A DNA stretch of 64,000 nt from UBA10107 sp963835585 (GTDB taxonomy: Archaea > Nanobdellota > Nanobdellia > Woesearchaeales > UBA10107), in the NCBI GenBank assembly GCA_963835585.1, contig CAWIGF010000003.1, positions 372,001-436,000 of the forward strand, in the 5' to 3' direction. The notes beneath the pieces are model-generated. The model did no database searches. It saw nothing but the letters and a program-made list of their open reading frames with translations, and was not told the DNA's origin. A program made the translations under genes and the position numbers. Positions 34,380 through 42,590 of the stretch are shown in pieces (within the stretch, counting starts at the first letter, position 1; each line of letters starts with the position of its first letter).

Positions 34380-35171
34380 CTATATATTCTGATCAAGCAT
34401 ACCACAAGCTGCATCGATATCTTTTCCCCGTGACAATCGGACAAATGACTTGTAACCAGCATCAATCATGGTTTGCTTGAAGTGGTACAATCGCTGATAG
34501 TCACTTTCTTTATACTGCCCTAACTCATTGTATTGTATGAAATTAAACAACGTCCTCTTTGGCCAGTTCAATGATGAAAGTTTTTTAAGATCCTTTTCGC
34601 TATCGTTGAGCCCCTTTATCAGTGCATACTCTATCATCAATTCTTTTTTTGGGTGTCTGTCACAATAATTTTCAGCGAAATCAAGTATTTTTCTTATAGA
34701 AATTGAGGCAGGCATGATTTTCTTTCTTTCTTTGTCAAACACTGAATGAACCGAAAGTGCTATGTTGAACGGAACGTCAATAAGCTTGTCGATTGTCTTT
34801 AAGCAGCTTGTCGATATTGTTATGTGGACATATGCAAGATTGAATTTCTTATGCATATCTTCCGCCGCCTCAAGAACATTTTTCAAGTTTAAGAGAGGTT
34901 CACCCATCCCCATGAATACTACCGTAGTTGGGTTTTTTCCGAGAATGGATTTCGCGACTTCAATCTGGTTAAGAATCTCGTTTGGCATAAGATTCCTCTT
35001 GAATCCCATCCTTCCTGTATAACAGAATTTACAGCCGACAGGGCAGCCAATCTGACACGAAACACACACAGCATTTTTTCCATCCTTAGTTGGAATTACA
35101 ACAGCAACGTGCCCTTCTTCGAACTCAATTTTTTTTGTTCCGTCACTTGCTGTTTTGATTATGTACCCCAT
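34380..35171 (-). CDS. rlmN: Radical SAM methyltransferase, RlmN-like, short form
   Basis: A 263-residue protein matching the core of RlmN/Cfr, which methylate carbon 2 (or 8) of an adenosine in 23S rRNA or tRNA. The Fe-S motif is CPVGCKFC (CX3CX2C). Other family features are VFMGMGEPLLNL, STSCLKTI, NIALSVHSVFDKERKKIMP and the C-terminal RLSRGKDIDAACGML, whose Cys corresponds to the methyl-carrying residue. The N-terminal accessory domain of bacterial RlmN (about 90 residues) is missing. The family is mostly bacterial, so transfer is likely. The ATG is preceded by TTTAAA. Confidence 0.88.
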   Translation of the reverse strand: MGYIIKTASDGTKKIEFEEGHVAVVIPTKDGKNAVCVSCQIGCPVGCKFCYTGRMGFKRNLMPNEILNQIEVAKSILGKNPTTVVFMGMGEPLLNLKNVLEAAEDMHKKFNLAYVHITISTSCLKTIDKLIDVPFNIALSVHSVFDKERKKIMPASISIRKILDFAENYCDRHPKKELMIEYALIKGLNDSEKDLKKLSSLNWPKRTLFNFIQYNELGQYKESDYQRLYHFKQTMIDAGYKSFVRLSRGKDIDAACGMLDQNI

Positions 35172-35209
35172 GCAAGCAAAATATAATATTTGATTTAAAA
35201 AATCTTTGT

Positions 35210-36055
35210 TTAGGCTTCAAGCAAATGCTCTTTATGAACAAATAAGCTCCTTACAAACCAATAAACAGCGTATATCTCAAAGGCAAATATTGCATAGCCG
35301 AGATATCCCAAAAGAGGCATTTCAAATATCTTTACGCCCTCTAAAAATCCCAGAAATGGTAGGTTGTACGTCCATTTTTGGACAGCCCAGTAATTCCAGA
35401 ACTCCCATAGAAAACCTACTATCATCCCACCAAGCCCCACAATAATAAAGGAACCGAATTTACCTTCCCTTATATCTCCAACGATGCTTGGCTGCCTGTG
35501 CAAATAATTGATTGGATCCAATATTAAGAAAAGACTAATCCAAACGAAAACTATAGATAGTGATGAGCTCCAAAAGAACGGGACCAATAGGCAAACAACA
35601 CCAAGAGATACTAAAAACAGCAATGTTGCCTTTTTGATATTGATATGAATGCTTAATTGTTCTTTCTTGAAAAGATTTAGCGTTTTTAGTAGTTCAATTG
35701 TCTCAAAAACAGCAGGGAATGCCACGCCGTCCGAAATATTTCTTAAAAACATGACAAGAAAAGAAAAGTGCTGTCCCACACTCCCTGAATATACCCAGCT
35801 CGATATATTATGGATAAATAAGTTGGCAAAGTACCAAAACAAAACGGACAGGATAAACAATCCTATAAAGTCGCTGAACCGATTGCAGATCATTGATTCT
35901 TTACGTAACTTAAAAATCAGGGCATCAATCACCAATATGTATCCTGCAGTTAGTATTAACAGGAACAAGAAAGCAAAAGGCTCTATCTTAAAGATGAAGT
36001 TGAGCTCGCCAAATAATATGAGAATAATCCCTATTGTTCCATACCACTTGAACAT
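35210..36055 (-). CDS. Unknown polytopic membrane protein
   Basis: A 281-residue protein with about eight hydrophobic helices. I do not recognise the family. Conserved-looking polar motifs sit in the second half: ILDPINYLHRQPS, GFLWEFWNYWAV and FEMPLLGYLGYAIFAFEIY, all in or next to predicted helices. Trp, Glu and Asn in such places suggest an active site or cofactor pocket within the membrane, but this is inference. Divergent from the zinc ribbon / MsrB operon. Confidence 0.65.
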   Translation of the reverse strand: MFKWYGTIGIILILFGELNFIFKIEPFAFLFLLILTAGYILVIDALIFKLRKESMICNRFSDFIGLFILSVLFWYFANLFIHNISSWVYSGSVGQHFSFLVMFLRNISDGVAFPAVFETIELLKTLNLFKKEQLSIHINIKKATLLFLVSLGVVCLLVPFFWSSSLSIVFVWISLFLILDPINYLHRQPSIVGDIREGKFGSFIIVGLGGMIVGFLWEFWNYWAVQKWTYNLPFLGFLEGVKIFEMPLLGYLGYAIFAFEIYAVYWFVRSLFVHKEHLLEA

Positions 36056-36149
36056 GATTACGACATAACAAAGGACTGTTTATTAAGTTTTCTCGTGAAT
36101 TCAATTTGAACAGAAACCAATATATATACCATATCTGCTCAGTTATCCT

Positions 36150-36446
36150 ATGAGGCCGATTTACAAACAGCGATGCATGCGATGCAAAAAAAACATGATC
36201 ATAGTGACATCACGAAATCAGTTTCCTCTTTGTTACGACTGCCAGAAAGCGGAGTTGCACGGAGAAATCAGCGATCCACAGATGAAAAAAATGTTTGATA
36301 TACCTGAAGAATTCTATATGGATAATGTTTTCTTGCGTTCGATAAAGATAAATTATCTTAAATTTGGAAATCTAACTGAAAAACAGATTGCCGCCTTTAA
36401 AAGAACGGTCGAAGAGATGAAAAACAAGACAAATCAAATGAAATGA
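36150..36446 (+). CDS. Small zinc-finger protein upstream of MsrB
   Basis: A 98-residue protein. CMRCKK near residue 9 and CYDCQK near residue 29 form a four-Cys zinc ribbon; the rest is charged and helical (LTEKQIAAFKRTVEEMKNK). I cannot name a family. It overlaps msrB by 4 bp (ATGA), so it is cotranscribed and translationally coupled with the sulfoxide reductase. TATATATA lies about 27 bp before the ATG. A role as a cytoplasmic nucleic-acid or protein-binding adaptor is possible. Confidence 0.7.
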   Translation: MRPIYKQRCMRCKKNMIIVTSRNQFPLCYDCQKAELHGEISDPQMKKMFDIPEEFYMDNVFLRSIKINYLKFGNLTEKQIAAFKRTVEEMKNKTNQMK

Positions 36447-36865
36447 AGAAGCAAGTATCAAAAACAAATGCTGAGTGGAAAAAAGTCCTGACACTACAGC
36501 AATATCATATTCTTCGGGAAAAAGGAACTGAATTACCTTTCACAGGAGAATATGATGCTAATTGGAAAGATGGTAAATATGTCTGCGCTGCCTGCGGAAA
36601 TGTACTCTTCGATTCAAAGACAAAATTCGATGCGCATTGTGGATGGCCAAGTTTCTGGGATGTTGTTAAGAAAGATGCGGTTAAGTTCCACGAAGATAAT
36701 AGTTTGTTCATGAAACGAACAGAAGTCATTTGTGCAAGATGTGGTGGTCACCTAGGCCATTTGTTCAATGACGGTCCAAAAGACAAAACAGGATTACGAT
36801 TCTGCATCAATTCAGCGTCACTGCAGTTCGAGAAAAGAAAAAAACACCATGCAAAAAATAATTAG
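36443..36865 (+). CDS. msrB: Peptide methionine (R)-S-oxide reductase
   Basis: A 140-residue MsrB that repairs methionine-R-sulfoxide in proteins. The two zinc CxxC pairs are CAACG and CARCG, and the conserved FDAHCGWPSFW and GGHLGHLFNDGP segments are present. The catalytic Cys lies in RFCINSASLQF. MsrB is normally recycled by thioredoxin. The next gene overlaps by 17 bp and encodes a flavin reductase-like protein, suggesting a dedicated electron source. Confidence 0.95.
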   Translation: MKKQVSKTNAEWKKVLTLQQYHILREKGTELPFTGEYDANWKDGKYVCAACGNVLFDSKTKFDAHCGWPSFWDVVKKDAVKFHEDNSLFMKRTEVICARCGGHLGHLFNDGPKDKTGLRFCINSASLQFEKRKKHHAKNN

Positions 36866-37550
36866 ATTCGAATCAAAAATTATGGACGTGCAACAATTGA
36901 CACATTCCGTGCGGGCGTTACGGCTTTCAGTTCCTCTTGGATTTGAATCGCAACCAGGACAATATGTGAATCTTCTTGTTCCTGTCAATGGAACCATTCA
37001 ACGACGGTCATATTCAATAGCAATCCAAGGGGATGATTTCATTGAAATAGCACTAAATAAGGTGGAAAATGGAATTGTATCTCCTTTAATTTACGAGCTG
37101 AAAAAAGAAAATACAATAACAATCCAAGGCCCTCTTGGGGTATTTCTCTTGAAGGATCATTCGCCATACAGGGAAAGTGTATTTATTGCAACGGGAACGG
37201 GAATTGTCCCTTTCCTGAATATGATAACAAATCTTCTTTCAAAAACAAAAAAGAAAGTCATGCTTTTGGCTGGCTTCAAAAACGAGAAGGAATTGATATA
37301 TAACAAGGAGTTCAAGAACTTGGAAAATATGCATCCTAATTTTGAATATCACACTATAGTGAGCAATCCTGAACACAAAAATACTGAAAAAGGAAGGGTC
37401 CAGATTTTGTTGAAGAAACATGTTTTGCCAGACTTTACTGGAGACTTCTACTTGTGCGGTTTGTCTGAGATGGTTAAGGACATAGGAATAATTTTAGCTA
37501 GGGAGAGAAATGTAAATTCTGAAAGAATAATTTTTGAGAGATACAACTAA
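36849..37550 (+). CDS. Ferredoxin-NADP reductase-like flavoprotein
   Basis: A 233-residue protein with an FAD-binding barrel (GQYVNLLVPV, then RRSYSIA, the RxYS flavin motif) and an NAD(P)-binding domain (FIATGTGIVPFLNMI, LLAGFKNEKEL, and YLCGLSEMVKD). It moves electrons between NAD(P)H and a partner. No Fe-S ferredoxin domain is attached. The ATG at 36849 lies inside msrB, overlapping its last 17 bases, and starts MQKIIRFESKI. Cotranscription with msrB suggests it could feed methionine sulfoxide repair. Confidence 0.85.
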   Translation: MQKIIRFESKIMDVQQLTHSVRALRLSVPLGFESQPGQYVNLLVPVNGTIQRRSYSIAIQGDDFIEIALNKVENGIVSPLIYELKKENTITIQGPLGVFLLKDHSPYRESVFIATGTGIVPFLNMITNLLSKTKKKVMLLAGFKNEKELIYNKEFKNLENMHPNFEYHTIVSNPEHKNTEKGRVQILLKKHVLPDFTGDFYLCGLSEMVKDIGIILARERNVNSERIIFERYN

Positions 37551-37840
37551 GATTCTTTTTTTTCTTCCTTTTTTGAAGGCCAAAAAACCCAGCCAAGAAA
37601 CACAACAATGACAATTAAAATAAAAGGATTCGATGAAAATGATATGATTGCTTGTATCCAACCGATGTCAACAGGCGAAAGCATGTTTATTAGTTCATTA
37701 AATGTACTAGCGAAATTACTTTGTGCACTAGATATATCGAAGAAATTTATGCTCGTAAAAAAAATCACAAACGATATAGTGCCAACAATCGCCACTATTG
37801 CCAGAATGATATTTCTTATGACTTTTCTCAAGCTTGCCAT
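37547..37840 (-). CDS. Unknown small membrane protein
   Basis: A 97-residue protein with two predicted membrane helices (about 10-30 and 68-86) joined by a 35-residue loop, and a basic-acidic tail PSKKEEKKES. No family is recognised. It ends 4 bp inside the convergent flavoprotein gene. The palindromic GTTTATAAAC at 37861-37870 is about 25 bp before its ATG. Confidence 0.55.
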   Translation of the reverse strand: MASLRKVIRNIILAIVAIVGTISFVIFFTSINFFDISSAQSNFASTFNELINMLSPVDIGWIQAIISFSSNPFILIVIVVFLGWVFWPSKKEEKKES

Positions 37841-37943
37841 GCATTAATTATTGAATTGATGTTTATAAACGTGACGTCCTCCTAGCGCCAAATGAAGAGT
37901 TCTGGCAAAAAGATTATAAACCTTGTATTTGATTCAAGACAAC

Positions 37944-39299
37944 ATGGTGAAAACATTCGACTTGATAATAATCGGATCAGGTTCTGGCTTGAATGATATT
38001 CCCGATGGCTGGAAGGTGGCCATCGTAGAGAAAAGCAAATTTGGCGGCACGTGCCTAACGCGGGGATGCATACCTTCAAAGATAATAATTCATAGTGCTG
38101 ATGTTGCTGAGACAATACGTGCGTCATCAAAATTCGGCGTCAATGCAACTATCAATGGTGTTAAGTTTGGTGAAATAACATCAAGAGCTTCAACTCTCGT
38201 GGATAATAATTCTAGGAAGATCGAAAAAAATCTTTCAAATAGCGACGACATAACTGTATTCAAGGGAGAAGGGAAATTCATCGATAAAAGGACCATAAAA
38301 ATAAACAAGGAGATAATAACATCAAAGAAAATAATTATTGCGGTCGGAGCACGGCCAAGCATACCAAATATTCCTGGGCTGAAAGATGTCAAATACATCA
38401 CAAGCAATGAAGCACTAAGACTTAAGAAACAACCACAGACGTTAACGATTATAGGTGGAGGATACATTGCCACCGAGCTCGCTCATTTTTACGGCGGCCT
38501 TGGGACAAAGATAAACATCATTGAAAGAGGAAAAACACTAATTAGCAGAGAAGATAAGGACGTGGCAAATGAATTCACGAAGCTGTTCAAGAAGAAATAC
38601 AATGTGTTAACGGAGCATGCAATACTTAGTGTCTCTCAAAAAGGGCACGAGTTCGCCGTTGAGTTGAAAAACGCAAAAGGAAAAACAAAAATAATCAAAT
38701 CAGACCAGCTTCTTGTTGCGGCAGGGGTAGTGCCAAATTCAGACACACTCAGTCTCCAGAATACAGGAATAGCAACCGATAAACACGGGTTTATTGAAGT
38801 TGATGATTATCTTGAGACGAGCGTAAAGGGAATATGGGCACTTGGGGACGTCATAGGAACTTTCATGCTGAAACATTCGGCGAATTATGAGGCGGATATA
38901 GTGTATCAGAACGCAATCCTAGGAAAGAATACAAAACGTGACTACAGAGCCATGCCTCATGCGATATTTTCATCGCCGCAAATTGCAGGAGTAGGTTTGA
39001 CTGAGCAGGAACTGCAGGAAAATAAGATGGACTACGCGAAAGGGACATACAAATACATCAAAACAGGCATGGGGCTTGCGATGCAGGAAGAGGAAGGATT
39101 CGTAAAGATACTTGTTAATCCACGAACAAGGAAAATACTCGGATGTCATATTCTTGGAAGTGATGCATCAATTCTTATCCATGAAGTCCTGGTTGCGATG
39201 AGAAACAATCTTCCGGTGGACGCGCTGTCAGAAACAATACACATACATCCCGCGTTGTCAGAAGTTGTACAGAGAGCAGTAAACAGTATCGAATGGTAG
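37944..39299 (+). CDS. Dihydrolipoamide dehydrogenase-like flavoprotein disulfide reductase
   Basis: A 451-residue class I pyridine nucleotide-disulfide oxidoreductase. N-terminal FAD site LIIIGSGSGLN, redox disulfide in GGTCLTRGCIPSK, NAD(P) fold TIIGGGYIATELAHF, FAD site GIWALGDVIG, and C-terminal HIHPALSEVV with the catalytic His-Glu region. The family includes dihydrolipoamide dehydrogenase, mycothione reductase and mercuric reductase. The GSGSGLN form of the first site is typical of the mycothione/trypanothione-like group. No lipoyl-enzyme genes are nearby, so the substrate is open. TTATAA is 27.5 bp before the ATG; the frame opens upstream at a TTG. Confidence 0.85.
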   Translation: MVKTFDLIIIGSGSGLNDIPDGWKVAIVEKSKFGGTCLTRGCIPSKIIIHSADVAETIRASSKFGVNATINGVKFGEITSRASTLVDNNSRKIEKNLSNSDDITVFKGEGKFIDKRTIKINKEIITSKKIIIAVGARPSIPNIPGLKDVKYITSNEALRLKKQPQTLTIIGGGYIATELAHFYGGLGTKINIIERGKTLISREDKDVANEFTKLFKKKYNVLTEHAILSVSQKGHEFAVELKNAKGKTKIIKSDQLLVAAGVVPNSDTLSLQNTGIATDKHGFIEVDDYLETSVKGIWALGDVIGTFMLKHSANYEADIVYQNAILGKNTKRDYRAMPHAIFSSPQIAGVGLTEQELQENKMDYAKGTYKYIKTGMGLAMQEEEGFVKILVNPRTRKILGCHILGSDASILIHEVLVAMRNNLPVDALSETIHIHPALSEVVQRAVNSIEW

Positions 39300-39351
39300 T
39301 GATATTCTATTAAAAACTAACATTTAAAAATAAAATGTAATTTCACCGCTT

Positions 39352-39759
39352 ATGGCTGTTACTGCATCAATTTGGCAAAATTATATTTCTAATAAAACAA
39401 AAATGAGATTAGAGGAAGTGATTGAAAAGATAAAAATTGAGAATTCAAAAGAAAGATTTGTCAGAGATGCAATTTACATAACCAATCCAGATATTTTTAT
39501 CGCTCTTGCAAAAACCAATGCTATGATAAAAACCAAAGGCAAAAAAGATATCAGGATTGGCAATTTTATCAAATACTCTGTATTCAAAAGAGGAATAGAA
39601 CCAAACGCGGAAAGAAGTGACAGAGTGAATATAAAAATTGATCTTAAATACATAAAAGAAGTCGTAAAAGAACTAGGTTCTCATCCTTTCGTATATTCTG
39701 ACGAGAGAGGAAGAAGAATAGAAATTAACAACGTACGTTATAGAATGCCAAACTACTAA
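39352..39759 (+). CDS. Unknown 135-residue basic protein
   Basis: I do not recognise this soluble protein. It is Lys/Arg/Ile rich with helical N-terminal half (MRLEEVIEKIKIENSKERFVRDA) and a C-terminal half with strands and conserved-looking basic patches (DERGRRIEINNVRYRMPNY). A nucleic-acid-binding role is possible by composition only. It has its own TTTAAA promoter and lies between two unrelated plus-strand genes. Confidence 0.6.
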   Translation: MAVTASIWQNYISNKTKMRLEEVIEKIKIENSKERFVRDAIYITNPDIFIALAKTNAMIKTKGKKDIRIGNFIKYSVFKRGIEPNAERSDRVNIKIDLKYIKEVVKELGSHPFVYSDERGRRIEINNVRYRMPNY

Positions 39760-39812
39760 ATAAGGGCAAGGTTTAAAAACAAATTCTCCATCAAGACAGT
39801 AAAAGAGGCACT

Positions 39813-40508
39813 ATGGTCAAAGCAATATCTAAGGTCGAATTCTTCAGACTAAGCAAGGAACTGAGCAAACAGCATTTCAGAGTCGCTATATTTGGTTCTG
39901 CGCGTATCAAAGAAAATAGCAAATACTACAAAGAAATACATCATCTTGCAAAGATGCTTGGCCAACGGGGTATCGATGTCGTTACTGGCGGCGGACCTGG
40001 AATAATGCGGGCTGCGAACGAAGGACATCAAGAAGGGAGAAAAAATACACCAAATAATAATAACACCAAATCGTTCGGACTTACAATACGGCTTCCGAAA
40101 GAACAGAAGGATAATAGACACTTCGACATGAAAAAAGACTTCAAAGTGTTTTCAAGAAGGCTTGACTATTTCGTTGAATTGTCAAATGCGGTCGTTGTAG
40201 CGCCTGGGGGCGTCGGGACTCTTCTTGAATTTCTCTATACATGGCAACTTGTCCAGGTCGAGCACATTTATGATATCCCAATAATCATGATTGGCGAACA
40301 ATGGAAGCCCTTGCTTGAATGGATACGAATGGGCCCAATGAAGCACAAATTAATAGGTCCAAGGGACATCGACTCTATTTTCTACGTCAAAAATGCCAAG
40401 GAAGCAATGAAAATAATTGACAAAGCACGTCAAGCATACAATATAGATGGCAAGGAGTACTACGCCGATATTAAAAGATACAGAGAGACCTTGCGCGGAA
40501 GAATCTAA
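39813..40508 (+). CDS. LOG family protein (nucleoside monophosphate phosphoribohydrolase-like)
   Basis: A 231-residue Rossmann-like protein with the LOG family motifs VTGGGPGIMRAANEG and PGGVGTLLEFLYTWQL. Characterised members release the base from cytokinin ribotides or from purine monophosphates (PpnN). In archaea the function is probably nucleotide recycling. TTTAAA predicts a start near 39802, followed by a short leader with GAGG at 39805-39808, so unlike most genes here it uses a ribosome site. It ends directly against the convergent thioredoxin-like gene. Confidence 0.88.
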   Translation: MVKAISKVEFFRLSKELSKQHFRVAIFGSARIKENSKYYKEIHHLAKMLGQRGIDVVTGGGPGIMRAANEGHQEGRKNTPNNNNTKSFGLTIRLPKEQKDNRHFDMKKDFKVFSRRLDYFVELSNAVVVAPGGVGTLLEFLYTWQLVQVEHIYDIPIIMIGEQWKPLLEWIRMGPMKHKLIGPRDIDSIFYVKNAKEAMKIIDKARQAYNIDGKEYYADIKRYRETLRGRI

Positions 40509-40895
40509 TTACGGAAGGTTACATCCCGTCTTATCGCTTAATTCCTGCAATGATAGCTCGCCCTCTTCCCGGGTTCCATTTGCAAATATCCATGTCGGAT
40601 ATCCTGTTATATTCACGTTCTGGCACAATTGCAGCTGTCCTTGCCCGTCTGGGGTTGAACATTCTATGTAGGGGGCATATTTGATAGAGTTTCCAAACAT
40701 CGACTTTTGGTCTTTGCAGTGAGGGCACCAGAACGCACCATAGAATTTTATGCCATTTGCCGTCAAGCATTTTGCAAACGCATCATATTTGCTAGATGAA
40801 CCAAACATCAAAAAATATGCCGCTATTATGATAACAATGACTATTAAGAGATAAATTCCATAATGTCTTTTCTTTTTATGAGGCTCTGCTTTCAT
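40509..40895 (-). CDS. Membrane-anchored thioredoxin-like partner of VKOR
   Basis: A 128-residue protein: basic N-terminus, one membrane helix (residues 13-31), then a thioredoxin-fold domain outside the membrane with CPHC in FYGAFWCPHCKDQKSMF, cis-Pro in GYPTW, and two further Cys in IECS and LQLC. The segment closely resembles the thioredoxin domain that is fused to VKOR in cyanobacteria. Here it is a separate gene, 35 bp downstream of VKOR on the same strand. It would pass disulfides from VKOR to substrates. Confidence 0.88.
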   Translation of the reverse strand: MKAEPHKKKRHYGIYLLIVIVIIIAAYFLMFGSSSKYDAFAKCLTANGIKFYGAFWCPHCKDQKSMFGNSIKYAPYIECSTPDGQGQLQLCQNVNITGYPTWIFANGTREEGELSLQELSDKTGCNLP

Positions 40896-40930
40896 TATTA
40901 CATATTCTGTGAATGCAGGATTTATAATAT

Positions 40931-41461
40931 TTACGACTTTCTTTCCACTTTTACAAAAAATGATGTAATCAAAGAAAGGAAGATAAGTGCATCCAATATA
41001 ATGCAGTAAATACAGTAACTATGAAGGATATTCCCTTGGATATAGAACAGCCAAAGGCCATATAAGAGCGAGAATGACAAAATAACTCTAATGAACAACA
41101 ACATGTGTTCCGGATTAAATCTCCCAAGTGATTTGCCATGCCAAATATGGAGTATTCCAATTTTAATCAGCAAGAATACGACAATAGCCATGATTGCAAT
41201 GGGAATAGATATTGTAATTACGGGAACGGCAATCTTCATGTTCACAGAAAGGAAATAAAAGATATTATCTACAGTTGAATACGGGCTTTGATCGACAATA
41301 TCACAACCCTTTTTACTAAAAATATCGCAAAATCCATCAGGCGTACTCACGTAGTGCTTGTACGTCAGAACGATCCCATCTACAAATGCAAAGAAAGATA
41401 GTGTAAAAAGAATGATAAGAATAATTTCGTTCTTTGTCCGCCTTGAAAGCCACTTACGCAT
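40931..41461 (-). CDS. VKOR family disulfide-generating membrane protein
   Basis: A 176-residue protein with four to five membrane helices. The two cysteine pairs of vitamin K epoxide reductase homologues are present: the loop pair in CDIFSKKGC (CX7C) and the active site CIYC near the C-terminus. These enzymes oxidise thioredoxin-like partners and reduce a quinone. Its start overlaps the end of pyrD by 8 bp, so the two are translationally coupled; the thioredoxin-like partner follows. DsbA is encoded about 2 kb away. Confidence 0.9.
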   Translation of the reverse strand: MRKWLSRRTKNEIILIILFTLSFFAFVDGIVLTYKHYVSTPDGFCDIFSKKGCDIVDQSPYSTVDNIFYFLSVNMKIAVPVITISIPIAIMAIVVFLLIKIGILHIWHGKSLGRFNPEHMLLFIRVILSFSLLYGLWLFYIQGNILHSYCIYCIILDALIFLSLITSFFVKVERKS

Positions 41462-42539
41462 CTGCCCCTATCACGTCCGAAATAGTTGAATATCCATCTT
41501 TTTTCATGAGGCTTACAAGCCCTTTATTTATTTCTTTTATTACAGCAGGTCCGCGGTAAATCATCCCAGTGATAAGCTGCACCAAACTTGCACCATTCCG
41601 TATGTATTCATATGCATCACGTGCAGAAAATATTCCACCGACGGCGATTATCACAAAAGAGCCATTAGTGGATTTATATATATGTCGAATAAAAGAAAGT
41701 GTTTTACTTTTAAGAGGAACTCCACTTATTCCCCCTTCTTTGCTCTTTAAAATTTTACATGGCGTATTGAGATTTTTCCTGTCATGCGTCAAATTTGACA
41801 CAACAAATCCTGTAATTCCATACTTTCTGCTTAAATCAATTATTTTATCAAGATTGTCCTTGGATATATCAGGAGATAACTTCAAGAAAACTGGTTTCTG
41901 TGGCTTATTTATTTTATTCAGGAGTTTTTCCAGCAAAATTGGATCCTCGAAACTTCTGCCGTCGCCGGTATTCGGACAACTAATATTAAGAGTGACGTAA
42001 TCACCGATATGTTCTAGTTTCTTGAATGAAATTAAGTAATCCTCAACAGATGCATCATCCTTGATTGAATCATCATTTGTTTTCGCAATACTGATTCCCA
42101 AAGGAATCTTATGTCGTTTGTCTTTTATCCTCTTTGCCACTGCATCGGCTCCATCATTGTACAGCCCATAATTTATAATAAGTGCATCATCTTTTGGCAG
42201 CCTGAACATCCTTGGTTTCACATTGCCTTTGCATGGCTGCGCAGTTACGCTGCCTATCTCAGTGAATCCGAACCCCACTTCTGGAATAATATCAATAAGT
42301 CTCGCATTTTTATCGAATCCAGCTGCAAGACCGATAGGATTCGGGAAAGTAATCCCTGCGACTGTATTATTAAGAGCATCATTTGAATATGAGAACAGAA
42401 GGCCAGTTATTGCTCTCGTCAGGAAATTTGATCCAAGGAATCTTCCGAAAGAAACAGCCATGTCGTGAGTGAGTTCTGGATCTACCTTGAAGAAGATGGG
42501 TTTCAATACCTTTTCATATACTGCTGTTTCGAATGACAC
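41454..42539 (-). CDS. pyrD: Dihydroorotate dehydrogenase, class 2-like with a Cys base
   Basis: A 361-residue flavoprotein oxidising dihydroorotate to orotate in pyrimidine synthesis. The N-terminal 50 residues include the helical segment of membrane-linked class 2 enzymes (ILKP-F-DPELTHD pattern), and FMN-site motifs are AAGFDKN, GFTEIGSVT, LKLSPDIS and VGGIFSARDAYEYI. In class 2 enzymes the catalytic base is the second Ser of NISSPNT; here the segment reads NISCPNT, with Cys188 as in class 1. The start is a GTG at 42539, 26.5 bp from TTTATT. The gene overlaps VKOR. An IS lies just upstream of its promoter. Confidence 0.9.
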   Translation of the reverse strand: MSFETAVYEKVLKPIFFKVDPELTHDMAVSFGRFLGSNFLTRAITGLLFSYSNDALNNTVAGITFPNPIGLAAGFDKNARLIDIIPEVGFGFTEIGSVTAQPCKGNVKPRMFRLPKDDALIINYGLYNDGADAVAKRIKDKRHKIPLGISIAKTNDDSIKDDASVEDYLISFKKLEHIGDYVTLNISCPNTGDGRSFEDPILLEKLLNKINKPQKPVFLKLSPDISKDNLDKIIDLSRKYGITGFVVSNLTHDRKNLNTPCKILKSKEGGISGVPLKSKTLSFIRHIYKSTNGSFVIIAVGGIFSARDAYEYIRNGASLVQLITGMIYRGPAVIKEINKGLVSLMKKDGYSTISDVIGADA

Positions 42540-42581
42540 ATGGACAGAAACGATAGAAGAGCTTTATTAATCTAACGATGC

Positions 42582-42590
42582 ACTCCAAGC
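42582..42590. repeat. Target-site duplication, left copy
   Basis: ACTCCAAGC directly precedes the left inverted repeat of the insertion sequence and is repeated exactly after the right end. The 9-bp length is common among IS4/IS5-related elements. Confidence 0.9.

Noticed and set aside
36768..36848. Longer start for the flavin reductase gene inside msrB
   Set aside because: The added residues are out-of-frame translation of the conserved MsrB C-terminus; the ATG at 36849 fits the family start.
37861..37870. GTTTATAAAC palindrome as an operator
   Set aside because: It fits the TATA box of the minus-strand membrane protein; palindromy follows from the TATA core.
37892..37996. 34-codon frame starting 26.5 bp from the palindromic TATA at 37861-37870
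   Set aside because: It runs into the flavoprotein gene in another frame and its product has no convincing features; the promoter spacing may be chance, so I do not list it as a gene.
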